This document shows positions 38,779 to 48,641 of a stretch of DNA of 53,762 bases, in pieces. Each line of letters starts with the position of its first letter. Position 1 is the first letter of the stretch. The stretch is from Amoeboaphelidium occidentale (lineage: Eukaryota; Aphelidiomycota; Aphelidea). The stretch covers positions 9,179-62,940 of the forward strand of contig JALGPX010000069.1 in assembly GCA_023515795.1 (NCBI GenBank). The letters run 5' to 3'. The notes beneath the pieces were generated by a model that made no database searches, had not been told where the DNA came from, and saw only the letters and a program-made list of their open reading frames with translations. Position numbers and translations under genes: made by a program.

Positions 38779-41700
38779 TCAGTTTATTGAAAACAGCAAG
38801 GATTTGCTGAACTGATTCTCTTCAAACATCTTCTGGGCAATTTTACGTTGCTTATCGCCATTTCTTGATCTTGGTATTTCGTTTTCCTTCAGGAATATTA
38901 CCATGTGCGGTGATATGCAATGATCATCAATCACAGCGTTCACGATAACTGGCAAGCAATTGTTAGCGTCAGATTCTGGATCCAGCAGCTCGATTAGTAG
39001 GACCAAACCACCTGCAAATGAGGAGATGAAAGCAATTGCTCCAAGGATATTCGGATGAACGCGCTCAACTGTATTTTCTATATCTGTTTGAAAGAAATAG
39101 TACTTGCGGTCTCCATGTTCCAACGCTATTAATTCAGATTGGGTTCCAAGAACAAACAGTAGCTCTCCTTGAACACGCTTAGTTTCTCCGTCTTGGTAAG
39201 AATTAATAGTTGATTTGTAGAGAAAGCCATAAGTTTTTGTGTTCATGAAACCTCCGACATCAAGACCATCAACTTGCATGGTTGCCGTCTCTTCGTCAAA
39301 CTTGTCTACTAGGCCTGGTGATGAAACCCATATTTCACCAAATTCATTGAACAAGCAAAGTTTGTCTGTGCCTGGTCTTACAATTGCAACGTATGCACAT
39401 GTTGAAACTCTTCCAGAATCTTGCAGGCGAATGCTGCCCAAAGAGTTTCTTTCCACAACTTTGATCAAACCATTTCTAAGGGATGCCAAATCAAGTGCAA
39501 GCACAGTTGCATCATCTGCAAGGTAACAGCGAGATGACAATAAAGAATGAGCCATTGTTGAAAATGTGCATGAAACAGCGTCAGGATCTAACCTAAATCG
39601 ATCGTGTAACGCTTTGTTCCTCTTAATAATCAAAGGCCTGGAGTCAAAGTAAACCATGATACTTCTAAGATTTGACAGTAAAGCTTCTTTGGAATCTGCT
39701 GAATGATTTGCTGAAAATATTAGATCTAGGAGATGTTTTGGAGCGTAAGCATCTTTGACCTTGTACTTGGAGAGAATATCAACAAGAATTCTTGATGAAG
39801 ACAAAACATGAGCAGCGGAAATGACAACAGTAGGACATCCGACAAAAGGACCAAGAGCAACACAATAGAACAACCCAACGCCAGTGTAAGGCTTTGACCA
39901 AGAGAAAATTGGTCTTGAAGGAATCATGTTACACGTCTCCTTAAATATTGCACACTGAGCAATCAAAGTGTCATGGGTTGCATAAGTCAAAGAAATATCA
40001 CGATCTGGGGAGACATAAACTTGAATGACTGCATAGCGGTTTGTTTCGGCCGTCATGAATCTCATAACTTCATCAAACTTTTCATTTTCCAAGTAAGCTT
40101 CATCTTGCTTGGCAGCTTTGGTAACGTTGATGATTGCAACATCACTCAAGCGTTTGATCTTCTTCCACTCGGCTGCAACAGACTTGTGTTTGAGTAAATC
40201 TTCACCGTGTTCATTCGTCAAAATATGGTGAATATTAAACTTGTTTGAAACGTAAGCTAAAACATTAAGTTGTTCGGTAGCATCGTGCGAGTCAGGTGGT
40301 TGTAAAGGTACAACAGTGACCCCCAAATAGAAACAAGCATAGAATGAATAAATATAATCTAAACTATTGCTAAATACAAGTGCAACTGTGTCTCCCATTT
40401 TGAGTCCCTTCTTTGTCAAAAATGTCGCAATTTTAAGAATCTTGTGGTTGAACTTTTTGAAAGTAACAGTCTTCATTTCTTTTCCTCTTCCATCAAGAGA
40501 AATCAAAGCCATATCATTAGGCCTTTTGACGCTTCTCCACAAGACAATACGTAACAAAGAATCAAACTGTAGTAGATCCTGATTATTCTGCTTATCAAAG
40601 CCGCCTAAACCATGACCTGCAGCGCCAACATTGTTTCCATCGGCAATCTGCAACATCTCTCTGTCGGAGGCTGAAGCGGACAGTCTGTTCAGATTGGGAA
40701 TGTTTTGTGGTCTTTCCGAAGTTGAAATTATATCATTTACAGATTCTTTGACATTGAATAAGACGTGGTACGGATTCAATAATCCGGAATCAAATAGCTT
40801 TCTGACTTGTGATATATAAACTGCTCCATCATAGTCTCTAGGTAATGTTCCTTCTGGACATAAGAGAATGGCGTAAGCTCTTAGCTTCAAATCAGTTTTT
40901 AAAGTTTCCTTAATGAAATTCGCCATGTTTTGAAGTTCTTGTGAAGACAGTTTTGAGACAACTTCCACAATGATAGCAGGAAGTTCTTGATCTCCTAGGA
41001 CAATTGAGAAAGCGCAACTTCGAAGTGCATTAGAAAATCTTTGCTTGATTAATTGATTCACATCTGTTGCAAAATAGTAAGAGATTGAGCCATCCTTATT
41101 TGTTTGAGTGATCATGTCATCGATGGAGCCAAGCAAGAAAAGGCGGTCTCCATAGGCAAATCCAATGCAGCCAGACGGAAAGAAATTTCCTACATCGGAT
41201 ATTCTCTGATACACATGTCTATGCGGCGAGAATGTTTTGAACAGGAATCTTTCAGGGTAAATGTCATTCTTCAGATAAATTTCTCCAATCTCCTTGTCTT
41301 TGCATATAGTGTTGCCATCCCGATTTACGATGCACATATCAGTATTTGGAGAAACCCAGCCACTGTCGGCAAGAACAATATAACCTGGATCTGCCTGTAG
41401 AGCCCTTCCTTCTTTTCCAATAGATACTTTGTTTACGGCTAAACTTTCCAGCGAAACTGATACTTCGATTGGGGGCTTCTCATCATATATATTAGTAATC
41501 CTGATACTTCCGAAATCTTGTAGCGAGGTAACTTGTGACACTTTCATGTTTCCAAAATTAGAATTGTCAGCAATACGCGGCCGTGTAGTTGTTCCGTAAT
41601 TGTCCACGATAATGAGGCGTGCAGTGTTCATGGATTCAAATAAACTGCTTAAATCTTTGGTCTGAGTCAAGAACTTGTACGCAGTGTGATCAATGAGCAT

Positions 41701-43862
41701 GACAGTTGGTTTTATCTTTTTCAGTAAACCAACGCAGAATGTGCTTGCAAAAAGAGCAGGGCCATTAGTACCGCAAATGTTGACAAATCTACAACCGCTA
41801 TAAACCGATAAAAAGATTCCATTCACAAGACCAGAAGCTTTTCTTGCATCCTTGTGTGAAAACAGGACATCGTTAGAACTGAGGCCATAGAAGTATTTGT
41901 TGTACTTGCATTGTTCCATTATTGACTCGTGGCTTAGTTCTAGAGCAGTGATTTCTCCAAGACTGGATTTTGAGTATTCTACATAAGCTATTTCATCTTT
42001 TGATGGCGGAATGTAATCATAGACTCCCATTTTCTTTGAATTGTACATTCCCAAATCATTTACTTTCCAAAATTCTATACCATTGAAGCCAGGCTTTGCT
42101 TTGTAGGACAAATCTTTTCTAACATTCTTGATCTGAGAATCCGTCGATAGTATGACTTTGATATTGCAATTGGACACGATCAAGTCCATCTCGTCGACCA
42201 TATTTTCAAACGGAGAAACAGCAAAGGGAACTGGAATCATTCCTGCAAATAAGCAACCAAAGAATGACACGATGAAATCACAAATTTCGTTCTTTCCGAA
42301 TAGCAACAAGATTTTGTCGCCTCTCTTAGCGTGGTCTTTTTCTATGAATAACGAAGCGATTTTCTCTGCTCTTCCAAGAAGCTTTTCGAAAGTAAGATTT
42401 GAAACTTCTTTGCCTTTTGAGTCAAGAGCCACATAAACATGATTCTTGGGACTTTTATGAGTTCTTGATCTGAGTACATCAGTAATCGATGCCAAACTAA
42501 GTAATGAAGATGACAATCCCTCGTTTTCAAATATGATATCAAGAACTCTTCCTGGATGGATTCTTTTCGAGACTGAAGAGCGACCAACTGCTTCAGGAGA
42601 CGTGGTCACAATCATATCTGGTAAAGAGCTCTTTTGCATACCAAGCTGGATTAGATTATTCAGTCTCTTAGTGACTGTTCCAAACTTGTCCAAAACTTTC
42701 TTTGGTGTTTTCTGGGCTTTCGCCGCTTGAGTATCTTTGGAAAACTCTGATAAATTGCTATCCGTAGATCCAAAATTGCTTCTATCGCTTGCAGCAATAT
42801 CTTCGCCTAAGCTATAATTTGATCGCATTAAATCATTAAAGCTCATCGATGGCTTCTTTGAATTTCCCAAGCTACCTCTAGCTTCCTTTTGCTTAAGTAA
42901 ATTTGCGCTTGCTAACTTCTGTAAGTTGCTAAAAGAATCTATCTTAACTTTTGGCATTTCTTCTATAGCCAACTTACCCAAATCATTACTAGAAACAAAT
43001 GGTGACTGAGACAATGGAGTTCCAGGCTCTGGTTCATAAACATTGATTGATAGTTCTTGAGAATTAAGCTCATTGGGTCCATCTGCATCTGAACTTGCTG
43101 GCGATAAACTTCTATGCCGGTTTGGAACAGCAAGGAAGTCAGGATCAACGCTTAAAGATCTGTCATTCAAGAAAATCTTTGAGATCTGTCTTTTCTTGTT
43201 ACTTTGGTTGCCACCCATAACTTCTGCACTTCTGAGAACCGCTTCAACTGAAGGTTGATCAATAGAGCTATCCTTATTTGGATCAGCTTCATCATCAGAG
43301 TCAGAATGATCAACTTGACTAAGCTCTTGATCAACACTTTGAGCTTGAGAACCTGCCAAAGATCTCGATTTTCCAAGCCCGACTCTTATGCCTTCCATAT
43401 CATTAGCCAAAGCGTTCAATGATTGTGACTTTGATGAGAGATCACCATTAGAACCTCTAAAGATCTCGGCTGCCTCTGCAACAAGCTGTCTGCTGGTCTC
43501 TTTTCTCATCCTCAAAGTCGCTCGTTCTTTTTTCTTGGGTATTGGCGAGTTTGAATCTGAATCTGAACCATCAAGGGATTTCAATGATGCACTATTGCTG
43601 ATATTGTTGAAAGGTTTTTCCTTGTACGAATTCGATATAGGCGCAATAGGTGGTGGAGGGCTAGGGAAATTTTCCATAAGATCTGTCTGTGGTTTGCGTC
43701 CGGCTGAAGCAAGGAGTTGAGACCTCTTCTTTTCCCATCCTTGTCTTGTGATATCTCCAGCTTCCAATTCCTTATCTAGAAATTTCAGCTTCTACTAGGT
43801 AGAGTAGTACCTAAGTTGGCAAGCTGTTGTGACAAATCAATTGATCCTGGACTGTGAGACAT
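38779..43862 (-). CDS. DIP2/CMR2-family protein: DMAP1-binding domain plus two adenylate-forming domains
   Basis: 1682 aa. Exon 1 (43811-43862) has only 52 nt; a 35-nt intron leads to exon 2 (38779-43775). The junction completes a DMAP1-binding domain: SQQLANL-DKELEAGDITRQGWEKKRSQLL. Residues about 60-400 are Ser/Asp-rich and disordered. Two AMP-binding (FAAL-like) domains follow at about 420-965 and 1080-1680. The first begins near HPGRVLDIIFENEG and contains GDKILLLFGKNEICDFIVSFFGCLFAGMIP-type sequence. The usual phosphate loop of adenylating enzymes (S/T-G-S/T-S/T-G) is replaced by YSKSSLGEI and VSPDRDISL, as known in DIP2 relatives, so classical acyl-adenylate synthesis is doubtful. DIP2 proteins regulate diacylglycerol lipid subspecies. 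Confidence 0.92.
38783..38788 (-). terminator. AATAAA inside the last codons of DIP2
   Basis: On the minus strand TCA ATA AAC TGA ends DIP2, so AATAAA lies within the final codons, upstream of the stop and only about 8 nt before the RPN7 start codon. If used, DIP2 transcripts would end inside RPN7. Confidence 0.3.
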
Positions 43863-43903
43863 TGGAGTCAAACGATGTTGCCATGCTAAACTGCACAGGT
43901 CTA

Positions 43904-44791
43904 TTAATTAGTGATTCCATTCGAAATGTTCACCACAGCATCTTTCAATTGATCAATGGACTGAACGCTTTCCAATATTTCATTTACGCCTTCAATAAAT
44001 CTACTCGTGTTCTTCACTTTCTTCAATCCATGCTGCACTACAGACAAAGGGATCGCACCACTGAATACTGCCTCTTCTTTAGAACTTTTCAAAGTTTCTG
44101 GCATATCTTCTTGGCCATTAGCAACGTCAGCAGCTTCATCGGTCTTGACTTTCAAAATCTCAGCGCCACTCTCAGTGATCTTTTCAGATAAGATTTCTCT
44201 GCGCAACAATAACTTTGCCAAGAACATTAGCTCCATCTTAAAATATGCCAGCCATAGACCTTCATCATCACTGTTAATTCTTAGACCTCTCTGGAAGATG
44301 GCACGAGAAGTGACAGCGCCTCCATGTTCTTCCCACTCGAATTCAGCAGCCATGCGCCAGAATGTAGAATCTCTTGGATGAAACCTTATTGCTTTGGCAA
44401 AAACTTTACTCAAGTGCTTATAAGATCTAGCTTTCTTCGCGAATGAAATATAATCGAGCCATAAGGATTTATCGCCATAGAACTTATTGGTGACGCGATC
44501 AAACAGGAAATGCAGTCTCTTAAGACCTGAGTGGTCAGAGATGGTGCGCGTAGTTGACTTTATGTTGAGCTTCTTCTTTCTCTTCACGCGCAATGATTCC
44601 AAAGCAAGTTCGTATTGAATATACTGAAGGTAATCAGATTTAAGAGGAGCGCGTCTTTTTAGTCGATACTCGAAGTCTTGCCTCTTCTTCACGATACTCT
44701 TAATTTCTTCGGAAGTGAATATCTTCTTTTCCTCCAGGTCCTTTAATTCCGGAACCATAAGTTCCAAATAGTATTGCACGCTTTCTGCCAT
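43904..44791 (-). CDS. UTP6: U3 snoRNP protein UTP6, short form
   Basis: Component of the small-subunit processome (UTP-B). 295 aa, single exon, from ATG 44791. N-terminal signature MAESVQYYLELMVPELKDLEEKKIFT, with the first part of the UTP6 domain (FEYRLKRRAPLKSDYLQYIQYE). HAT repeats follow: LWLDYISFAKKARSYKHLSKVFAKAIRFHP and FWRMAAEFEWEEHGG. It matches the N-terminal two thirds of Utp6 (yeast 440 aa, human 597 aa) but stops early at TAA-TAG, with only 41 bp to the next gene. No intron that would extend it was found. Either a real shortening, or a remaining 3' portion lost or unrecognised. Confidence 0.85.
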   Translation of the reverse strand: MAESVQYYLELMVPELKDLEEKKIFTSEEIKSIVKKRQDFEYRLKRRAPLKSDYLQYIQYELALESLRVKRKKKLNIKSTTRTISDHSGLKRLHFLFDRVTNKFYGDKSLWLDYISFAKKARSYKHLSKVFAKAIRFHPRDSTFWRMAAEFEWEEHGGAVTSRAIFQRGLRINSDDEGLWLAYFKMELMFLAKLLLRREILSEKITESGAEILKVKTDEAADVANGQEDMPETLKSSKEEAVFSGAIPLSVVQHGLKKVKNTSRFIEGVNEILESVQSIDQLKDAVVNISNGITN

Positions 44792-44843
44792 TTCGATCAA
44801 CCAACAAAAAATCAATAATTCTGGAATAAATTGTCTATTTATC

Positions 44844-47069
44844 TTAGTTGCCATCTATATAACTTTTGAGCTTTTGATACTGAAGTAAATCTCGTTCAGA
44901 TACTGAGGGGTTGCATCTTTGCAGAGCTTGTTCAAAATCGTTTGAGCTTATCAGCAAGCTTGAAGCGTCATCCATAAGACTTACATCCACGAGAGCTCTT
45001 TTCAATGCAGACATACCTGCTTCTCTAATAAGAGCTGATAAATCTGCACCACTAAGCCTTTCACATTTCTCTGCGATTTGCGATAACGATACATCTGAGT
45101 CCATAGCAATCTTTCGAGATAAAGTTTTGAGAATTTCCGCACGTTCAGCAACATCAGGTAATTGTACATAGACCAGTTTGTCAAATCTTCCTGGACGAAG
45201 CATCGCTCTATCAATAATATCTGGCCTGTTTGTTGCTGCGATGATATAAACTCTCTTTCTCCCCTCGACACCATCTAGTTCTGTAAGCAATTGATTAACC
45301 ACTCTTTCTGATGAAGAGTTGTCAGAATTCATTCCTCTCTTTGGACATAATGCATCCAGTTCGTCAAAGAAAATAACGCAAGGCTCTGATGCTCTTGCTC
45401 TAGCAAAAAGCTGTCTAACACCTCGTTCACTCTCACCAACAAACTTGTTTAGCAGTTCTGGTCCTTTGACTGATAAAAAATTACAATGACTCTCATTAGC
45501 AATGGCCTTTGCCAATAATGTTTTACCACAACCTGGAGGTCCGTAAAGTAATACACCTGAAGGATTCACTATTCCGACTTTAGCAAAGAGCTCAGGGTTC
45601 TTTATAGGCTCAACAATCGACATTCGAAGCTCTTCTCTAACAGAAGATAACGCACCAATGTCAGACCATGTAACATCTGGAATTGTAGCAAACCCTTCTC
45701 TTTTCGCTGATGGTTGCACTTTCTTCATAGCCTCCACAAAATCGCCCATCTCTATGGCTAAATCTACCAATTGTTCTTCATTCAGCGGATCCTTGTATTT
45801 GTTTAAGAATCTTGAGATATTTGATTCTGCTTTGTTCTGTAAATCGAAAGTTTCCATTTGTGTATCCTCTGCAAGTTTGCCAAATACTCGATTTACTGCA
45901 ATGACACCAGCAGCTGTAGCTAATGAACTCAAATCAGCACCAACATAGCCAGGAGTACATTTCGCGAGTTCTTTAAAATCGAAATCACCAGCAAGTTTCA
46001 TGTCTTTTGTCATAACTTTAAGTATCTCCATTCTTGCTTTTTCGTCTGGGATACCCAAACTGATTTCTCGGTCAAAGCGACCTGCTCTTCTCAGAGCACT
46101 ATCAAGAGCGTCAGGTCTGTTCGTAGCCCCAATAACAATAACAGTTTTAGACTCTTCCAAATTATAATTGTTTAAATCATCCATGCAAGTTAACAACTGA
46201 GCAACAATTCTTCTCTCCATCTCACGCGCAGCTGTTTCTCTCTTTGGTGTAATAGCATCAATTTCATCGATAAAGATGATGGAAGGTGCAAGTTCTTTGG
46301 CCTGTGTGAATATTTCTCTGAGCCTCTTTTCGGATTCACCAGACATTCCAGAAACCACTTCTGGAGCAGAAATTTGAAGAAATGGGACCTGAAGTTCTCC
46401 AGCAACAGCTCTGGCTAACATAGTCTTACCACAACCCGGCGGGCCGTGTAGAAGCACTCCTCGAGAAGGAGGAATCCGTAAATGTTTGTAAATTTCAGGA
46501 TGCGTCAATGGAGCTTCAATAAGCTCACGTATAACGTCTATGTGAGCATCAATACCGCCCAAATCTTCATATTTGACGTTCGGAGGCGTGAAATCGTTGT
46601 TTGTCTTCCTCTTCTTCTTCGCTTGAGTTGGCTGCAGCTCCTTCTTGTTGGCCTCGTCAGATTGCTCATTAGCAGCAACGGATGCAGCTGATTTCTGATA
46701 TCCTTGTGCCAGTATATTATTCAAAGAGTTAGAGCCCAAAGGCGCGATTATCTGCGCATCAGAATCATAATCCATTCCATCAATATCAGCAATATCATCA
46801 AGCCCTTCTTCTTCGCTGGAAACATCCAATTCGTTTTGTATCTTTTGAATACTCTCCTGGACCAGCCTCCTAAGGACGTGTTGCTTCAGTCTTTTGACAG
46901 CAAAATCCTTCTCGCAAACGTGTGCCATCATTAGATCCACGTCCTTCCATGATACTTGATCATCAACTTTCTCTGTCATAAACTTCATAATCGCATTCGT
47001 AATTTTGCCATGAACAGGTAAAGAGTATCTACTGGCTTGTAAATTTCGTTTTCTGTTCCCATTCACCAT
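44844..47069 (-). CDS. RIX7: NVL/RIX7 AAA-ATPase
   Basis: Type II AAA ATPase that removes factors (Nsa1/WDR74) from pre-60S particles. 741 aa, single exon. The N-terminal helical domain (KFMTEKVDDQVSWKDVDLMMAHVC) is followed by an acidic linker and a basic patch KKKRKTN (nuclear localisation). D1: GPPGCGKTMLARA (about 209-217), Walker B IIFIDEIDAI, sensor GATNRPD, RRAGRFDREI. D2: GPPGCGKTLLAKA (about 508), Walker B VIFFDELDAL, AATNRPDIIDRAMLRPGRFDK. The SGMSGESEKRLRE and the KYEDLGGIDAHI segments fit NVL better than CDC48. The start is 21 bp from that of CWF19L2. Confidence 0.95.
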   Translation of the reverse strand: MVNGNRKRNLQASRYSLPVHGKITNAIMKFMTEKVDDQVSWKDVDLMMAHVCEKDFAVKRLKQHVLRRLVQESIQKIQNELDVSSEEEGLDDIADIDGMDYDSDAQIIAPLGSNSLNNILAQGYQKSAASVAANEQSDEANKKELQPTQAKKKRKTNNDFTPPNVKYEDLGGIDAHIDVIRELIEAPLTHPEIYKHLRIPPSRGVLLHGPPGCGKTMLARAVAGELQVPFLQISAPEVVSGMSGESEKRLREIFTQAKELAPSIIFIDEIDAITPKRETAAREMERRIVAQLLTCMDDLNNYNLEESKTVIVIGATNRPDALDSALRRAGRFDREISLGIPDEKARMEILKVMTKDMKLAGDFDFKELAKCTPGYVGADLSSLATAAGVIAVNRVFGKLAEDTQMETFDLQNKAESNISRFLNKYKDPLNEEQLVDLAIEMGDFVEAMKKVQPSAKREGFATIPDVTWSDIGALSSVREELRMSIVEPIKNPELFAKVGIVNPSGVLLYGPPGCGKTLLAKAIANESHCNFLSVKGPELLNKFVGESERGVRQLFARARASEPCVIFFDELDALCPKRGMNSDNSSSERVVNQLLTELDGVEGRKRVYIIAATNRPDIIDRAMLRPGRFDKLVYVQLPDVAERAEILKTLSRKIAMDSDVSLSQIAEKCERLSGADLSALIREAGMSALKRALVDVSLMDDASSLLISSNDFEQALQRCNPSVSERDLLQYQKLKSYIDGN

Positions 47070-47090
47070 TTTGAGAGTTTTTGATCAAGA

Positions 47091-48629
47091 ATGTCAAAAC
47101 GAGACTCGTGGATGTTGGAGCCTGAAGGAGGCTTTAACTTTCAATTTTCCGGCACATCGAGCGGAAGCAAACGAAGGCGTGAAGGTGGTAATGATGATCG
47201 TGCTAAAGATCATTTGGGTGACTCTTTCCAGAAGGTCAGCAAGTATGAATTGAATCCACACTTTAAGAATAATGGGAATGGACTACCGGATGCTACAGCA
47301 AAAGAGAGTCAAAAGAATGTTCGAAGCACTTCTAACCCAAAGAAGAATGCATGGACCACAGTTAAAGTGAACCGCTTATTGGAAATGGCGCAGAAGTCCG
47401 GAAGATCGGTTGAAGAACTAGCTATTCAGCAGTATGGCTCATTCGATGAATTCAGGCGTATGGCTGACGAAGCTGGAATATATCTGGGCATTGATAATAG
47501 GAAGAAAGCGCAGGGTAAATCTGTTAGCGTCTCAGAGAAAGTTTCTGTCTTGAAAGGAACACATGCTGCGATTTCTGGTGCTAGCGGAGAAGCCGTCTCA
47601 AATTCGGACTTGAATCGTTTGCAGGCTGACGCGCTGAGGGCTTCGATGAATGGGGATGCAGAATTATCGAAAAAGTTGCAACAGCAGTTTGACGAAGCTC
47701 GAGTGAAACAAGAAAAGACTAAAAGCACGGTTGTTTCATTCAATGACAACGAGGATGACATCACTAATATGCTTCTTAAAGAAAGAACAAGCAAGAGATC
47801 TTTTGATGAAGAATATGCAAAGAAAGTATCCAAAGACTCAAGGTTCGACGATAGTTTGGACTATCTTGACGACAATGCATCGAAATTAGGATCGTCGAAG
47901 CAAGGTTCTTCAAAAGCACTATTAGGAAAGCAAAGAGAGACACAAGAGTGTTGGTATTGCTTGAATGAAGATGAAGGAATCAAAGTTCCTGTTATCGCTT
48001 GTGGTTATCGCGCGTATTTGGGCATGTTCAAATCCAAAGGAATAGTTTTCGGTCATTCCATAATAGCCCCCATTGAGCATCATAGCAGCATGCTTGAATG
48101 TGGAGAGGAAGAATGGACCGAGATTAGGAATTTTCAAAAGTCTCTCATAAGAGCTTTTCATTCTATTGGAAAAGGAGTTGTGTTTTACGAAACTAATTTG
48201 ATAAACAAGAAGTCTAAGAGCAGGCATGCAATGATAGAATGCGTTCCCATTCCACTGTCACTGTTTGATCAAGCAAAGATGTATTTTAAGAATGCTATAA
48301 TGTCTTCGGATGACGAGTGGAGCATGAACAAGAAATTGATCGTTACCAATGAAAAAGGAGGACCCGGAAAGCCATTCTCTAGATCGCTTGTTCCTTCGCT
48401 GAGTTATTTCCATGTTTGGTTTGGTCTTGATGAAGGATATGGTCATCATATAGAGAACGAGGATTTATTCCCGCGAGAGTTTGGTAGAGAAGTGTTGACT
48501 GGAATGCTGAATATGGACAAAAAAGGCAGCAGTAGAAGAGATATCCTAAGCGACGATCAATTGGATGAAGAAAAACGCAAATTTTTGAAATTTTTTAAAG
48601 AATACGACTGGACCGTTGCGTTGGATTAA
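47091..48629 (+). CDS. CWF19L2: CWF19-like splicing/lariat factor (CWF19L2)
   Basis: Spliceosome-associated protein of the intron-lariat stage. 512 aa, single exon. The N-terminal part is basic and disordered (KRRREGG), with NAWTTVKVNRLLEMAQKSGRSVEELAIQQYGSFDEF, a block characteristic of CWF19L2. The C-terminal half has both CwfJ domains: ECWYCLNEDEG, KGIVFGHSIIAPIEHHSSMLECGEEEW (HIT-like fold, conserved H residues) and VPSLSYFHVWFGLDEGYGHHIENEDLFPREFGREVLTGMLN. The DWTVALD end is also conserved. No introns, which is notable only because it belongs to the splicing machinery. Confidence 0.93.
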   Translation: MSKRDSWMLEPEGGFNFQFSGTSSGSKRRREGGNDDRAKDHLGDSFQKVSKYELNPHFKNNGNGLPDATAKESQKNVRSTSNPKKNAWTTVKVNRLLEMAQKSGRSVEELAIQQYGSFDEFRRMADEAGIYLGIDNRKKAQGKSVSVSEKVSVLKGTHAAISGASGEAVSNSDLNRLQADALRASMNGDAELSKKLQQQFDEARVKQEKTKSTVVSFNDNEDDITNMLLKERTSKRSFDEEYAKKVSKDSRFDDSLDYLDDNASKLGSSKQGSSKALLGKQRETQECWYCLNEDEGIKVPVIACGYRAYLGMFKSKGIVFGHSIIAPIEHHSSMLECGEEEWTEIRNFQKSLIRAFHSIGKGVVFYETNLINKKSKSRHAMIECVPIPLSLFDQAKMYFKNAIMSSDDEWSMNKKLIVTNEKGGPGKPFSRSLVPSLSYFHVWFGLDEGYGHHIENEDLFPREFGREVLTGMLNMDKKGSSRRDILSDDQLDEEKRKFLKFFKEYDWTVALD

Positions 48630-48641
48630 CAACACTTTCAA

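Noticed and set aside
43904-44381. Long plus-strand open frames opposite UTP6 and elsewhere opposite NVL and DIP2
   Set aside because: Reverse shadows of well-supported genes with low-complexity, Ser/Leu-rich translations.
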